A DNA stretch of 64,000 nucleotides from an uncultured Arthrobacter sp. (GTDB taxonomy: Bacteria; Actinomycetota; Actinomycetes; Actinomycetales; Micrococcaceae), in the NCBI RefSeq assembly GCF_947493765.1, contig NZ_CANLSZ010000003.1:62001-126000 (forward strand). The letters are read 5' to 3'. The notes under the pieces were generated by a model. It ran no database searches. It was given only the letters and a program-made list of their open reading frames with translations, and was not told where the DNA came from. How positions within the stretch are numbered: the stretch's first letter is position 1; each line of letters starts with the position of its first letter. The position numbers and the translations under genes are program-made. Of the stretch, positions 24,711 through 34,227 are shown piece after piece.

Positions 24711-27529
24711 GCGGTGACGTTCGAGTAGGCCACCACGCCGCGACGGACCAGGCGGATGGCCCGCACGCAGGTCTGGTGCAGGTTCCCGGGCAGATCGGGC
24801 ACCTTGGCCAGTTGGTCGAGGAGGTCGATCACCTGCTTGGACCAGCGCACGAAGTCCCCGGCGGCGAGTTCGGTCCCGCTCAGGGCGGACTGCAGGGATC
24901 GGCCCTGGGCCCACTTGAACATCGGCCAGACGAGCGAGAGCTCGGGTTCTCCCGTGACGGGGAGGCGATGCTGCTCCTCGACGTCGTTCAGGCGGGACCA
25001 CTGGCGGATCATCGTCTCGACCGACGCCTCGAGGGCCGCGCTCGGCATCACCGGGCGCATACCGCGCTCCTCCCGTTTGGCCTGGTACACGAGCACCGTG
25101 GTGACCGCGGCCAGTTCGGCGGCATTGAGCCCGCCGAACGCCCCCTCCTCGATGCTGAGTGCGATCAGGAGATCCTTCTCGCCGTAGATGCGGCGGAGCT
25201 TCTGTCCGGAGGCGCTGACGACGACGCCGTCCTCGCCGGTCTCCAGGTAGCCGTAATGCCCGAGGACCTCGGACACGCGGTCGAAGGTCTTGGCGATAGT
25301 GTTCGTCCGTCCCTTGATCTGTCCGGCGAGCTTGTCCGTCTCGCGCCGGAGCTTCCACCAGCGCTCGGCCCAGCGGGCATGCTGCTCGCGGTCGCTGCAG
25401 CCGTGGCACGGATGGGCGCGCAGGCGGCGGCGCAGGTCGGTGATCGCCCGCTCCTCCGCGGCGGCGGAGGCGGAGTACCCTGCGGCGATACGGTCCGCGC
25501 CGGGTCGGGGCGGACGCCTGTCGTGGAGGGCGTTGCGCAGGGAGGACGTCAGGTCGCGCCGGTCCTTGGGGCTCCGGGCGCTGAAGTTCTTCGGGATCCG
25601 GATGCGCGAGAGCACCTCGACCGGTCCGTCGAGATCCTGGGCGCCCACGCGCCGTATCTGGGTCTCGAGCGTCAGGACCGTGGGTCGCGGTTCCCGGGCG
25701 GAGTCACTGTCCAGGACGACGGCGTAGCCCTGGCTGCGCCCACCCGGGACATCGATGACATCGCCCGGCCGCAGGGACTCCAGCGAGGACTCGGCGGCCG
25801 AGCGCAGCGTGCGGGACCTGTCGCGGGACGCCCTCGACTCGAGGTCGGACAGTTCACGCCGCAGTTTCGAGTACTCGCCGAAGTCGCCCAGATGGCAGGT
25901 CATGGACTTCTCGTACCCTCTGAGCGATTCCTCGCGGCTGCGGACCTGCTTGGCCAGGCCCACCACCGAGCGGTCCGCCTGGAACTGGGCGAAGGAGGTC
26001 TCGAGGATCTCGCGTGAGCGGGCTCGCCCGAACTGGGCCACGAGATTGATGCTCATGTTGTAGGTGGGCCGGAAGCTGGAGTTCAGCGGGTAGGTGCGCC
26101 GCGAGGCGAGACCGGCGACGGCGCCCGGATCGGTGCCCGGTTGCCAGAGGACCACGGCATGGCCCTCGATGTCGATGCCCCGTCGTCCGGCCCGTCCCGT
26201 CAGCTGGGTGTACTCCCCTGCAGTGACGTCGACGTGTGCCTCGCCGTTGAACTTGTCCAGCTTCTCCAGCACCACGGTGCGCGCCGGCATGTTGACGCCG
26301 AGCGCCAGGGTCTCCGTGGCGAAGACCGCCTTGACCAGCCCGCCCGCGAAGAGGCGCTCCACGATCTCCTTGAAGGTCGGGAGCATGCCCGCGTGGTGGG
26401 CGGTGAAACCCCGGAGCAGTCCTTCACGCCAGGTCCAGAAGCCGAGGATCTCGAGATCGTCCCGCGGGATGTCCATCGTCGCGGCGTCCACCGTCGCGCT
26501 GATCCGGTCCTGTTCCTCCTCGGTCGTCAGCCACAGTCCGGCGTGCAGGCACTGGGTGACGGCGGCCTCGCAGCCGGCCCTGGAGAAGATGAAGGTGATG
26601 GCGGGCAGCAGATCGGCCCGGTCGAGGGCACCGATCACCTGGGGCCTCGTGGCACGCCGCACCATGGTCGTGGGCGGAGGTCCGCCCCGGCCGTTGCGTG
26701 ACTTCCCACGCCGTCCGTTCCCACCCCATGCGGCCCGCTGGTTCAGCCGGACCTCGTTGCTCGCGAGGTCCAGCAGTTCCGGATTGACCTCGTACTGGTC
26801 CCGGGCACCGGACACGGCGCCGCCGGGGGCCGCCTCGTCGAACGCGATGTCACCGGCGAACAGGTCGATGAGATTGTTCCCCACCATCACGTGCTGCCAC
26901 AGCGGGACCGGCCGGTGCTCGGAGACCACCACGTCCGTGTCCCCGCGGACGGTGTCCAGCCAGGCGCCGAACTCCTCCGCGTTCGAGACCGTGGCGCTGA
27001 GGGAGACCACCTTGACATCGGTGGGCAGGTGGATGATGACCTCCTCCCACACCGCCCCGCGGAAGCGATCGGCGAGGTAGTGCACCTCGTCCATCACCAC
27101 GTAGCCCAGCTGGTCGAGTGCATCCGAGTTGGCGTACAGCATGTTGCGCAGCACCTCGGTGGTCATGACGATCACCTCGGCATCCGGATTGATGCTCGTG
27201 TCACCGGTGAGCAGGCCCACGCGGTCACCGCCGTGCACGGCGGCGAGCTCGGTGTACTTCTGGTTGCTGAGCGCCTTGATCGGCGTGGTGTAGAACGCCT
27301 TGAGTCCGTGCCGCAATGCCAGGAAGACGGCGAACTCCCCCACCACGGTCTTTCCGGCTCCGGTGGGAGCGGCGACGAGCACGCCGCGTCCCCCCTCGAG
27401 GGCGGTGCAGGCCTCCCGCTGGAACGGGTCCAGGTCGAAGTCGAGCGTCTGCTCGAACCGCGAGAGCTGGGTGCGGGAGTGTTCCGTGCGGGCCCTGGCT
27501 GCTGCGTATCTCTCCGCGGGGGTGCTCAT
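24707..27529 (-). CDS. helY: HelY/Ski2-like DEAD/DEAH-box RNA helicase
   Basis: ATP-dependent helicase of 940 residues in the Ski2/Mtr4 group, with a probable role in RNA metabolism. Seen: PFQREAC (Q-region), Walker A APTGAGKT (about 55), Walker B DEVH in VVMDEVHYLADR (about 148), SATVSN motif III, and motif VI QLTGRAGRRGID (about 440). The C-terminal half has the DSHCT-like domain. TAGGCT lies 6 nt before the ATG. tatC is upstream on the same strand, the same order as tatA-tatC-helY in M. tuberculosis. Confidence 0.95.
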   Translation of the reverse strand: MSTPAERYAAARARTEHSRTQLSRFEQTLDFDLDPFQREACTALEGGRGVLVAAPTGAGKTVVGEFAVFLALRHGLKAFYTTPIKALSNQKYTELAAVHGGDRVGLLTGDTSINPDAEVIVMTTEVLRNMLYANSDALDQLGYVVMDEVHYLADRFRGAVWEEVIIHLPTDVKVVSLSATVSNAEEFGAWLDTVRGDTDVVVSEHRPVPLWQHVMVGNNLIDLFAGDIAFDEAAPGGAVSGARDQYEVNPELLDLASNEVRLNQRAAWGGNGRRGKSRNGRGGPPPTTMVRRATRPQVIGALDRADLLPAITFIFSRAGCEAAVTQCLHAGLWLTTEEEQDRISATVDAATMDIPRDDLEILGFWTWREGLLRGFTAHHAGMLPTFKEIVERLFAGGLVKAVFATETLALGVNMPARTVVLEKLDKFNGEAHVDVTAGEYTQLTGRAGRRGIDIEGHAVVLWQPGTDPGAVAGLASRRTYPLNSSFRPTYNMSINLVAQFGRARSREILETSFAQFQADRSVVGLAKQVRSREESLRGYEKSMTCHLGDFGEYSKLRRELSDLESRASRDRSRTLRSAAESSLESLRPGDVIDVPGGRSQGYAVVLDSDSAREPRPTVLTLETQIRRVGAQDLDGPVEVLSRIRIPKNFSARSPKDRRDLTSSLRNALHDRRPPRPGADRIAAGYSASAAAEERAITDLRRRLRAHPCHGCSDREQHARWAERWWKLRRETDKLAGQIKGRTNTIAKTFDRVSEVLGHYGYLETGEDGVVVSASGQKLRRIYGEKDLLIALSIEEGAFGGLNAAELAAVTTVLVYQAKREERGMRPVMPSAALEASVETMIRQWSRLNDVEEQHRLPVTGEPELSLVWPMFKWAQGRSLQSALSGTELAAGDFVRWSKQVIDLLDQLAKVPDLPGNLHQTCVRAIRLVRRGVVAYSNVTA

Positions 27530-27535
27530 CGTTCC

Positions 27536-27541
27536 AGCCTA
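27536..27541 (-). promoter_or_regulatory. -10 element of helY
   Basis: TAGGCT on the minus strand, 6 nt before the ATG, no Shine-Dalgarno sequence; an internal promoter within the tat-helY block. Confidence 0.55.
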
Positions 27542-27585
27542 AGCGTTCGGCGCCGGCGGGGCGTGCCCGCTTCCGGTCCGCGCGC

Positions 27586-28425
27586 CTACAGGGCCTCCAG
27601 CGGCGACGCGGTGTCGGCGCCGGCCTCGACGGCGGCCTCGCGGGCGGCACTGCGCCGGGCGCGGCGCCGGTCGTTGAGCAGGCACAGGCCGATCGCGACG
27701 AAGAACAGCAGCAGCAGCGGCACGGCGAGATAGAACATGCTCAGGGCGTCTCCGCCCGGTGCGGCCATCGCGGCGAAGAGGGACACGAGGAAGACGGTGA
27801 TGCGCCAGGCCTTGAGGATCTGCTTCCCCGAGACGAGACCCACCATGTTCAATCCCACGAGCAGCACGGGCAGCAGGAAGGCGATCCCGAAGGCCAGCAT
27901 GAGGCGCAGGACGAAGGTGAAGTACACGGAGACGTCGATGAGGTTGGAGAAGTCCTCGGGCGTGAACTCGGTGAGGACGCGGACGGCGTTCGGCAGGATC
28001 AGCCATGCCAGGCCGATCCCGGCCAGGAACAGGGGCACGGCAACAGCGATGAACGCGAGGGCCGTGCGACGCTCCTTGGTCTTCAGCCCGGGCGTGATGA
28101 AGGCCCAGATCTGGTACAGCCAGACGGGCGAGGAAATGATCACGCCGAGGAAGACCGAGACCTGGATGAGCAGATCGAAGGGGGACGCTGCGGTGGCGAA
28201 ATTCAGCGACGCCGTCCGGCCCTCCTGCTCATTGATTGCGATGATCGGCGACGCCAGGGCCCGCTGCACCGGGTTGTAGAGGAAGAAGCCGCCGACTGTA
28301 CCGAGGATCACCGCGATGGCGGCGATGAACAGGCGGTTGCGGGCCTCGCGCAGGTGCTCCTTGAGCGCCATCCGGCCCTCGGGGTTCGCTTTCCTGCCGC
28401 GCGCTCGGGCTTTCGCGGGTGACAC
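27586..28425 (-). CDS. tatC: Sec-independent protein translocase TatC
   Basis: Polytopic receptor of the twin-arginine translocase in the plasma membrane. 279 residues with six helices; the conserved cytosolic N-terminal region is MALKEHLREARNRLF (about 19-33), and FTPEDF lies in the second periplasmic loop. GTG start at 28425 with GAGGA 6 nt upstream. A charged C-terminal tail follows the last helix. Adjacent to tatA; with it this gives a functional TatAC export system whose clients include the EfeB signal seen at 11.5 kb. Confidence 0.97.
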   Translation of the reverse strand: MSPAKARARGRKANPEGRMALKEHLREARNRLFIAAIAVILGTVGGFFLYNPVQRALASPIIAINEQEGRTASLNFATAASPFDLLIQVSVFLGVIISSPVWLYQIWAFITPGLKTKERRTALAFIAVAVPLFLAGIGLAWLILPNAVRVLTEFTPEDFSNLIDVSVYFTFVLRLMLAFGIAFLLPVLLVGLNMVGLVSGKQILKAWRITVFLVSLFAAMAAPGGDALSMFYLAVPLLLLFFVAIGLCLLNDRRRARRSAAREAAVEAGADTASPLEAL

Positions 28426-28440
28426 GGTGATCCTCGCCGG

Positions 28441-28824
28441 CTACCGGTTCGTGTGCGACGAGCCGCTCTGCTGCGCCGGACCCGGGTCGTCCCCCGCCTG
28501 ATGCGGCGCCCGTCCCGCGGAGCCGTGCCCGGTGGATCCAGTGACCGTAGATTCATGGTCGCCTGAGCCGTACCCGGTGGAGCCGTGTCCGGGATCCTGC
28601 CGCGTGGAACCGTAGGAATCCTGGGTGTGACCGACCACGCGACCCTCCACGGGACCGGTCGCGGTGTCGTCCGCCCCGTTCTCGTCCTTCATCTGCTTCA
28701 CCTCGGACTTGAAGATCCGCAGGGACTGGCCCACGCTCCGGGCGAGGCCGGGCAGTTTGGGGGCGCCGAACAGGACGATCGCCAGGACGACGATGATCAC
28801 GATGTGCCAGCCTTCGAGCCTCAT
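28441..28824 (-). CDS. tatA: Sec-independent protein translocase TatA
   Basis: Pore-forming Tat subunit. 127 residues: a single helix (about 6-20, GWHIVIIVVLAIVLFGAPKLPGLARSVG including the FGxxKLP hinge), then an amphipathic helix (to about 45). The C-terminal tail is unusually long and rich in Gly, Ser, Thr, Asp and His with GHGSTGYGSG-like repeats, expected to be disordered. GAGAGGAA ribosome site; a TAGACT -10 at 28851-28856 gives a short leader. Confidence 0.94.
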   Translation of the reverse strand: MRLEGWHIVIIVVLAIVLFGAPKLPGLARSVGQSLRIFKSEVKQMKDENGADDTATGPVEGRVVGHTQDSYGSTRQDPGHGSTGYGSGDHESTVTGSTGHGSAGRAPHQAGDDPGPAQQSGSSHTNR

Positions 28825-28858
28825 GCCCAGTTCCTCTCGTTGGTCACCCCAGTCTAGG

Positions 28859-29209
28859 TCACAGGTGGGGCATGTCCCGCAGCAGTTGCGGCTGACGGCG
28901 CCGCACGCGCAGTTCCACGCGCCTGCTGCGGCGGTCGTCGAGGCGCCGTACCGTGGCGCGCTCCCGTGCAGCCCGCACGTCCTCGGGTGCGGAGAACACG
29001 GCAGGAACCGGGATGTCGGGAACTCCCGGCCCGCGCGTCACCGCCTCGTCGGCCGGGGTGGCATCCACCTGCAGCCGGTCCAGGGCGTCCCCGACGTCGG
29101 CGAACGTCCTGACCCCGCGCCGGAAGACCCGGTACCCGACGATCGCGAGGAAGACCGCCCCGACGAGCACGAGGGCCACCCAGAGCACGATCCACATCCA
29201 CCAGAGCAT
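28859..29209 (-). CDS. Small single-pass membrane protein of unknown function
   Basis: 116 residues: one N-terminal helix (about 2-24, MLWWMWIVLWVALVLVGAVFL) and a basic cytosolic remainder with heptad-like GVRTFADVGDALDRL and an Arg-rich end (RRLDDRRSRRVELRVRRRQ). No family recognised. It lies between pafBC and tatA, a position where actinobacteria often keep a short membrane protein. The ATG has TAGACT 6 nt upstream; the TAG of this -10 is the pafBC stop codon. Confidence 0.8.
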   Translation of the reverse strand: MLWWMWIVLWVALVLVGAVFLAIVGYRVFRRGVRTFADVGDALDRLQVDATPADEAVTRGPGVPDIPVPAVFSAPEDVRAARERATVRRLDDRRSRRVELRVRRRQPQLLRDMPHL

Positions 29210-29215
29210 GGTCCC

Positions 29216-29221
29216 AGTCTA
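29216..29221 (-). promoter_or_regulatory. -10 element overlapping the pafBC stop codon
   Basis: TAGACT on the minus strand: its first three bases are the pafBC TAG stop, and it ends 6 nt before the next ATG. Confidence 0.5.
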
Positions 29222-31207
29222 GGCCAGCGCGTGGTGCGCGCGGGCCGCCTCGAGCCACCGCACGGTCTCCTCGCGGACGGCCTCGGGCGCCACGACCGCC
29301 GCCGATCCCCCGAGACCCGCCACGAGGCCGGGGATCCAGGCGCTCGAGGCCACGCGGAGGCGGGCGGCGAGCCGGTCCTCGCCCAGCTCCTGCACGGCCT
29401 CCGCGTTGTACTGCGCCGCGATCCAGCGGGCCCGCGGTTCGAGCACGAGCGTCACGGTCTGATCGGCGTCGGCACCGCGGTAGGGCGAGGACGTGCGCCG
29501 GGTCCTGGCCAGCGACGCCTCGTCGCGGCCGGCCGTGGCGGGTTCGTCGGTCAGGCGCGCACTCTGGATGCGGTCGAGCCGGAAGTTGCGCAGCCCGTCC
29601 GCCTCGATGCTCCACGCCTCGAGGTACCAGGTGTCCTGGTGGAGGAAGATCCTGATCGGTTCGAGCAGGCGGTGCGTGATCTCGTCGCGCGTGGGGACGA
29701 AGTAGTCCACAGCGATCCGGACACCGCCCTGCAGCGCAGCCTGGAGGACCTCGAGCGTCGGGTCGAGGTCGTCCTCGGTGAGCTTCGTGGCCACGGCGGT
29801 GCCGATACGGGCCGCATCGCCGGCGGCGATCGACAGTTTGGTCTGCGCACTGACGATCGCCTCGTTGTCCCGCATCCCGGTCAGCTCCCGCAGCGCCTGC
29901 AGCCCCACGATCAGGGAGCACGCCTCGTCCATGCTCAGCTTCACCGGTTCCGCGAGATCGCGGGCGTTGCTCAGGTAGATCCTGCCGTCCTCGATGTTCA
30001 CGTCCATGAGGGCGTCAGGATAGTGCCGGGGACCGCTGACGAACAGGAGATCGAGGTCCTTCGTGAGCTGGCTCTCGCTGATCTCGAACCTCCGGGCCGT
30101 CTCGCCGATCTCCGCGCCGGGATGTGCCAGGAGATAGGGGACGAGATCGAGCAGACGCAGCAGATGATCCTGGGAGGATGCCTTCCGCCGCGGGGGCGGA
30201 CGCACCCCGTCGGTGATCTCGAGATCGTGGGGCGCTCTCCCGGCGGCCTCGTAGGCGCCCTCGAGCAGGCGCACCACCTCGTCGGCCAGCTCCTGCGGCT
30301 CCTCCACCCGCGCGTTGACGCCCAGCCCGGCGATGGTGGCCGCCATGGGGCTGGAGGCGGCGTAGGGGACGCGCAGCAGGTCCCACTCCTGTCCGGTCCG
30401 GGTCACCTCGGTGTCCTTGCGGACGCGCAGCACCTGGCAGGAGCCCGGGCGGACGGCGACGACGGCGGTGCGGTCCGGCTCGGTGCGCGCCAGCGAGGAG
30501 AGCGTCCTGTTCATGTCGAAGGAGGCGGGGACCTCGAAGGTGCCCCCGAGCACGACGGGCTCGCCGGTCATGCGGGAGAGCCTGAAGAACCGCTCGGCCT
30601 CCCGCGTGGTGTCGTACCCCACGACGTACCAGTGGCCGAAGCGGGCCCCCATCCCCCACGGGTGGATGGTGCGGATCTCCTCGCGCCCGGTACTGGCGGC
30701 CCGGTACGGGAAGCGCAGCGGGCTCCGCGTCGTGAGCGCCTGCCAGACGATGTCCCAGTACGGGGCGTCCGTGGTGATCCGCGGCTGGATGAGCGGAGTG
30801 AGCTCGATGTCGCCGTCGGTACTGCGCGAACTGAGCTTCCGCAGCGCCCGGGACGCCGCGGAGTCGAGGGATCCCTGGTCCCACACACCCGCGGCGAGAT
30901 TGAGGACGGCGTACTCCTCGGGCAGGAAGGTCACGCCGCCCAGACGGTAGTCCTCGGCGTTGATCCGGTAGCGCTGCACGGTGTTGTCGTTGTCGAACAT
31001 GGTGTCCTCGCTGAACGACTCCAGCGGGATCCCCTGCTCACGCAGGGCGGCCTTGTCCCGGTCGAAGAGCTTCTCGCGCGCGGCGGTGGACGTCGCTTCG
31101 CGGTACAGGTCGATCTCGGAGAACAGGTCCTCCTTGGTGAACCCGCGGCGGCTCGACAGGAGCATGATCACGAGCGTGAGGAGACGCTCGGTACGTTTTG
31201 CGGACAC
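29219..31207 (-). CDS. pafBC: PafBC, WYL-domain DNA-damage response activator (natural fusion)
   Basis: Transcription activator of the LexA/RecA-independent DNA-damage response. 662 residues containing two HTH-WYL units in tandem: HTH about 1-60 (RLLTLVIMLLSSRRGFTKEDL), first WYL-type region about 140-310 (HPWGMGARFGHWYVVGYD), second HTH about 355-400, second WYL about 500-570 (EPIRIFLHQDTWYLEAWS). Mycobacteria encode these as separate pafB and pafC; the fused form is known from Arthrobacter. GTG start at 31207 with TAGGGT 6 nt upstream, so leaderless. Despite the name it regulates repair genes rather than acting in pupylation itself. Confidence 0.96.
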   Translation of the reverse strand: MSAKRTERLLTLVIMLLSSRRGFTKEDLFSEIDLYREATSTAAREKLFDRDKAALREQGIPLESFSEDTMFDNDNTVQRYRINAEDYRLGGVTFLPEEYAVLNLAAGVWDQGSLDSAASRALRKLSSRSTDGDIELTPLIQPRITTDAPYWDIVWQALTTRSPLRFPYRAASTGREEIRTIHPWGMGARFGHWYVVGYDTTREAERFFRLSRMTGEPVVLGGTFEVPASFDMNRTLSSLARTEPDRTAVVAVRPGSCQVLRVRKDTEVTRTGQEWDLLRVPYAASSPMAATIAGLGVNARVEEPQELADEVVRLLEGAYEAAGRAPHDLEITDGVRPPPRRKASSQDHLLRLLDLVPYLLAHPGAEIGETARRFEISESQLTKDLDLLFVSGPRHYPDALMDVNIEDGRIYLSNARDLAEPVKLSMDEACSLIVGLQALRELTGMRDNEAIVSAQTKLSIAAGDAARIGTAVATKLTEDDLDPTLEVLQAALQGGVRIAVDYFVPTRDEITHRLLEPIRIFLHQDTWYLEAWSIEADGLRNFRLDRIQSARLTDEPATAGRDEASLARTRRTSSPYRGADADQTVTLVLEPRARWIAAQYNAEAVQELGEDRLAARLRVASSAWIPGLVAGLGGSAAVVAPEAVREETVRWLEAARAHHALA

Positions 31208-31213
31208 GGTGGA

Positions 31214-31219
31214 ACCCTA
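31214..31219 (-). promoter_or_regulatory. -10 element of pafBC
   Basis: TAGGGT on the minus strand, 6 nt before the pafBC GTG, no Shine-Dalgarno sequence. Confidence 0.55.
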
Positions 31220-31320
31220 CCTTCGTGGCACTGGCGCAGGGGACGCACGCCGGCCCCGGCCGACCTGCGTCCCCTGCGGACAAAGCTGCGGTGCCCGGGC
31301 GCGGGCACCGATGGATGGTA

Positions 31321-31716
31321 CTAGCGGACACCCAGCAGGTCGACGACGAAGATCAGTGCCTCGTCGGGACCGATGGCCGAGCCCGCACCACTGGAGCCGT
31401 AGGCCAGGCTGGACGGGATCTCGAGACGCCGTCGCCCGCCGACCTTCATGCCGAGCAGACCCTGGTCCCAGCCCTCGATGACCTGCCCCGCCCCGACCTT
31501 GAAGTCGAGGGGTGTGCCGCGGTTCCAGGAGGCGTCGAACTCCTCGCCGGTGGAGAACGCCACTCCCACGTAGTGGGCGGAGACCGTGTTGCCGGGCTTC
31601 GCCTCCTGGCCGGTTCCGGGGATGAGGTCCTCGACGAGGAGCTCGGTGGGTGCCCCGTGGTCGGGGAAGTCGATCTCGGGCTTCTCGCGGTCGAGCTTGC
31701 GCTGTCCGAAGGACAT
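31321..31716 (-). CDS. FKBP-type peptidyl-prolyl isomerase (cytosolic)
   Basis: 131 residues, one FKBP domain: NTVSAHYVGVAFSTGEEFDASWNRGTPLDFKVGAGQVIEGWDQGLLGMKVGGRRRLEIPSSLAYG in family order (catalytic-pocket Tyr, Phe, Asp and the VIEGWDQ core), ending ALIFVVDLLGV. No signal peptide. AGGAGAG ribosome site 7 nt before the ATG. Follows a secreted FKBP lipoprotein gene on the same strand, between pafA and pafBC. Confidence 0.95.
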   Translation of the reverse strand: MSFGQRKLDREKPEIDFPDHGAPTELLVEDLIPGTGQEAKPGNTVSAHYVGVAFSTGEEFDASWNRGTPLDFKVGAGQVIEGWDQGLLGMKVGGRRRLEIPSSLAYGSSGAGSAIGPDEALIFVVDLLGVR

Positions 31717-31759
31717 GATGGTCTCTCCTGGTTCTCGGTGGGTGCGTGGCTGTTGCGGA

Positions 31760-32728
31760 CTATTCCGCGGAGTCCTTGCCGACGAGTTCGACGAAGAACA
31801 CGAGCGTCCCCTCGGGACTCCCCTGCCCCGCCTCCGGGTAGGCCCAGGGCTCCGGGATGACCAGCATGACCTTCGAGCCGACCTTCTGACCGGCCAGACC
31901 CTTCGTCCACCCCTGGATCACATTGCTGAGCGGGAACGTGGCGGGTTCGCCGCGGTCGTAGCTCGAGTCGAACTTCTCGCCGTCGCTGTAGGTCCAGCCG
32001 GTGTAGTTCGCGGTGATCGTGTCGGCCTCGGTGACGGTCTCGCCGTCGCCCTCCTCCAGGACCTTGACCACGAGATCGTCGGAGGGCTCGTTGTCGGGGA
32101 TGCTGACCGCCGGTGCGCCGTCGTCGTCGAAGGTGAAGGTGGGCAGTCGTCCCTCGTCGTCGAGCTCGTCGACGTCCTCGGGCGAGAGGATCTCCGGCTC
32201 GGGCGGGGGCGGGGGAATCTCCTCGGCGGAGATGATCCGGAACACGATCAGCTGCTGTGGTGTCGCGGCCGGTCCCTCCGCGGGTGCGTCGACCGGCCTG
32301 GTGTAGGCCACCTGCGCGCCGACCTTCGTCCCGACGAGGACGTCGTACAGTTCGGCGTCCTGTTCCTTGAGGGTGTCGTCGACCGGCAGGGGCTGCGGCT
32401 CGCCGCGGCTGTAGGTGTCACCGAGCACTTCGCCGTCCTCGGCGTTCAGCGAGATCAGCTGGTAGGTGACACGCTCGCCGGCCTCCACCTCGTCGCCGTC
32501 GCCCTCGACGACCGTCTTCGCGGCGACACCCGTGATGTCGAGCGGCGGGTCGAACTCCACCGTCGGGGGTTCCTCGTCGGTGCCCCCGCTCACGGTCACC
32601 GAGTCGAGGATCTCGGTGGCACCCGCGGCGTTCCCGGCGGATCCCCCCATCACGTCGTCCGTCGTCATCCCGCCGCACGCGGTCAGCGTGAGCAGCAGCG
32701 GAAGCAGGATTGCAGGTACTTTTCGCAC
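31760..32728 (-). CDS. FKBP-type peptidyl-prolyl isomerase lipoprotein
   Basis: 322 residues from GTG 32728. A lipoprotein signal peptide ends in LTLTAC. Two FKBP-like units follow: the first (about 60-170) is degenerate, retaining GERVTYQLIS and YDVLVGTKVGAQVAY but losing much of the active-site pattern; the second (about 215-320) is good (DTITANYTGWTYSDGEKFDSSYDRGEPATFPLSNVIQGWTKGLAGQKVGSKVMLVIP). An acidic, proline-rich linker joins them. The protein should sit on the outer membrane face and help fold exported proteins. A TAGGCT motif at about 32793-32798 may be its -10. Confidence 0.92.
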   Translation of the reverse strand: MRKVPAILLPLLLTLTACGGMTTDDVMGGSAGNAAGATEILDSVTVSGGTDEEPPTVEFDPPLDITGVAAKTVVEGDGDEVEAGERVTYQLISLNAEDGEVLGDTYSRGEPQPLPVDDTLKEQDAELYDVLVGTKVGAQVAYTRPVDAPAEGPAATPQQLIVFRIISAEEIPPPPPEPEILSPEDVDELDDEGRLPTFTFDDDGAPAVSIPDNEPSDDLVVKVLEEGDGETVTEADTITANYTGWTYSDGEKFDSSYDRGEPATFPLSNVIQGWTKGLAGQKVGSKVMLVIPEPWAYPEAGQGSPEGTLVFFVELVGKDSAE

Positions 32729-32865
32729 AGAACCACTTTCGAGTCGATGTCCGGTCAGGGAGGTGCGCGGACGGGGAAGCTCCGACAAGCCTAACGGCTC
32801 AGGGGCGCCGATCGGTTCCGGGCCGCTGCGCGGCAGGGTCCCGGCGACGCAGCGCCCGCCGCCTG

Positions 32866-34227
32866 CTACAGCTGCTGCAGGAGCTGGTCCACGCGCTCGT
32901 CCACCGAGGCGAAGGGATCCTTGCACAGGATGGTCTGCTGGGCCCGGTCGTTCAGTTTCAGGTGCACCCAGTCCACCGTGTAGTCGCGGTTCGCCTCCTT
33001 CGCGCGGCGGACGAACTCCCCGCGCAGCCTCGCGCGCGTGGTCTGGGGAGGTGTGTCCACGGCCTCCTTGATCACGGTGTCGTCGATGACGCGCGCCGTC
33101 TCCCCCCGTGCCTGCAGCAGGAAGAAGAGCCCACGCTGCCGGGAGATGTCGTGGTAGGTCAGATCCAGCTGGGCAGCCCTCGCGGAGTCGAGGTCGTCCC
33201 CGGACCGGGCGAGATAGCGGTCGATCAGCTTCTTCTTGATCGCCCAGTCCACCTCCGTGTCGATGCCGGTGGTGTCGCCGGTCTCGACGGCGTCGAGGAC
33301 CCGCTCCCACAGGTCGAGGATCGCGGGCACGTGGTCGTTGTGCGCGCCGTGCCGCTCCACGAATGCGCTCGCGCGCCCGAGGTACTCACGCTGCATCTCG
33401 ACGGCGCTCAGCTGCCTGCCGTTGGCCAGTCTGAGCAGCTGGCGTCCGCTCAGGTCGTGGGAGATCTCCCGGATGCTCCGGATGGGGTTCTCCAGGCGGA
33501 AGTCCCGCATCTGCTCCCCGGCCTCCACCATGCGCAGGAGGAGGTCGACGGAGCCGATCTTCAGGAGCGTGGTGGTCTCCGACATGTTCGAGTCCCCGGC
33601 GATCACGTGCAGGCGGCGGTAGTGCTCCGCGTCGGCGTGGGGTTCGTCGCGGGTGTTGATGATCGGCCGGGACCGGGTGGTGGCCGAGGAGATGCCCTCC
33701 CACAGGTGGTCGGCGCGCTGCGAGAACGCGTAGAGGGAACCGGTCTGCGTGGCGAGGACCTTGCCCGCGCCGACCAGTAACTGCCGGGTGACGAGGAAGG
33801 GGATCAGGATGTCGGCGAGGCGGGCGAACTCCACCCTGCGGGGGATCAGGTAGTTCTCGTGGCTCCCGTAGGAGTTGCCGGCCGAGTCCGTGTTGTTCTT
33901 GAAGAGGTAGATCCGGCCGTCGTAGCCCTCCTGCGCCAGCTTGCGCTGGGCCTCCTGGACGAGGTCCTCGAGGATCAGCTCACCGGCGCGGTCGTGGGCG
34001 ATGAGCTGCGCGAGGTCGTCGCACTCGGCGGTGGCGTACTCCGGGTGTGAGCCGACGTCGAGATACAGCCGGGATCCGTTGGTGAGGAAGACGTTCGAGG
34101 ACCTGCCCCAGCTCACCACCTTGCGGAAGAGGTACCTGGCCACCTCCTCGGGAGAGAGCGGGCGGGAGTTGGGGCCGGAGTAGGAGATGCCGAACTCGGT
34201 CTCCACGCCGAAGATGCGTCGTTCCAT
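32866..34227 (-). CDS. pafA: Pup-protein ligase PafA
   Basis: Attaches the C-terminal glutamate of Pup to lysines of target proteins with ATP. 453 residues of the carboxylate-amine/glutamine-synthetase-like fold. Seen: the N-terminal strand [12 protein letters not shown] with nucleotide/metal-binding glutamates, [19 protein letters not shown] (about 50), [23 protein letters not shown] segment (about 107-130) and [15 protein letters not shown]. Paralogous to Dop but without Dop's extra loop. The ATG overlaps the prcA stop by 1 bp (TGATG). First of the pafA-FKBP-FKBP-pafBC run. Confidence 0.97.
   Translation of the reverse strand: MERRIFGVETEFGISYSGPNSRPLSPEEVARYLFRKVVSWGRSSNVFLTNGSRLYLDVGSHPEYATAECDDLAQLIAHDRAGELILEDLVQEAQRKLAQEGYDGRIYLFKNNTDSAGNSYGSHENYLIPRRVEFARLADILIPFLVTRQLLVGAGKVLATQTGSLYAFSQRADHLWEGISSATTRSRPIINTRDEPHADAEHYRRLHVIAGDSNMSETTTLLKIGSVDLLLRMVEAGEQMRDFRLENPIRSIREISHDLSGRQLLRLANGRQLSAVEMQREYLGRASAFVERHGAHNDHVPAILDLWERVLDAVETGDTTGIDTEVDWAIKKKLIDRYLARSGDDLDSARAAQLDLTYHDISRQRGLFFLLQARGETARVIDDTVIKEAVDTPPQTTRARLRGEFVRRAKEANRDYTVDWVHLKLNDRAQQTILCKDPFASVDERVDQLLQQL

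Noticed and set aside
28664-31324. Open frame of 886 codons on the plus strand opposite pafBC
   Set aside because: The opposite strand encodes PafBC with recognisable domains; the plus-strand product is Gly/Asp/Arg-rich with no fold or family.
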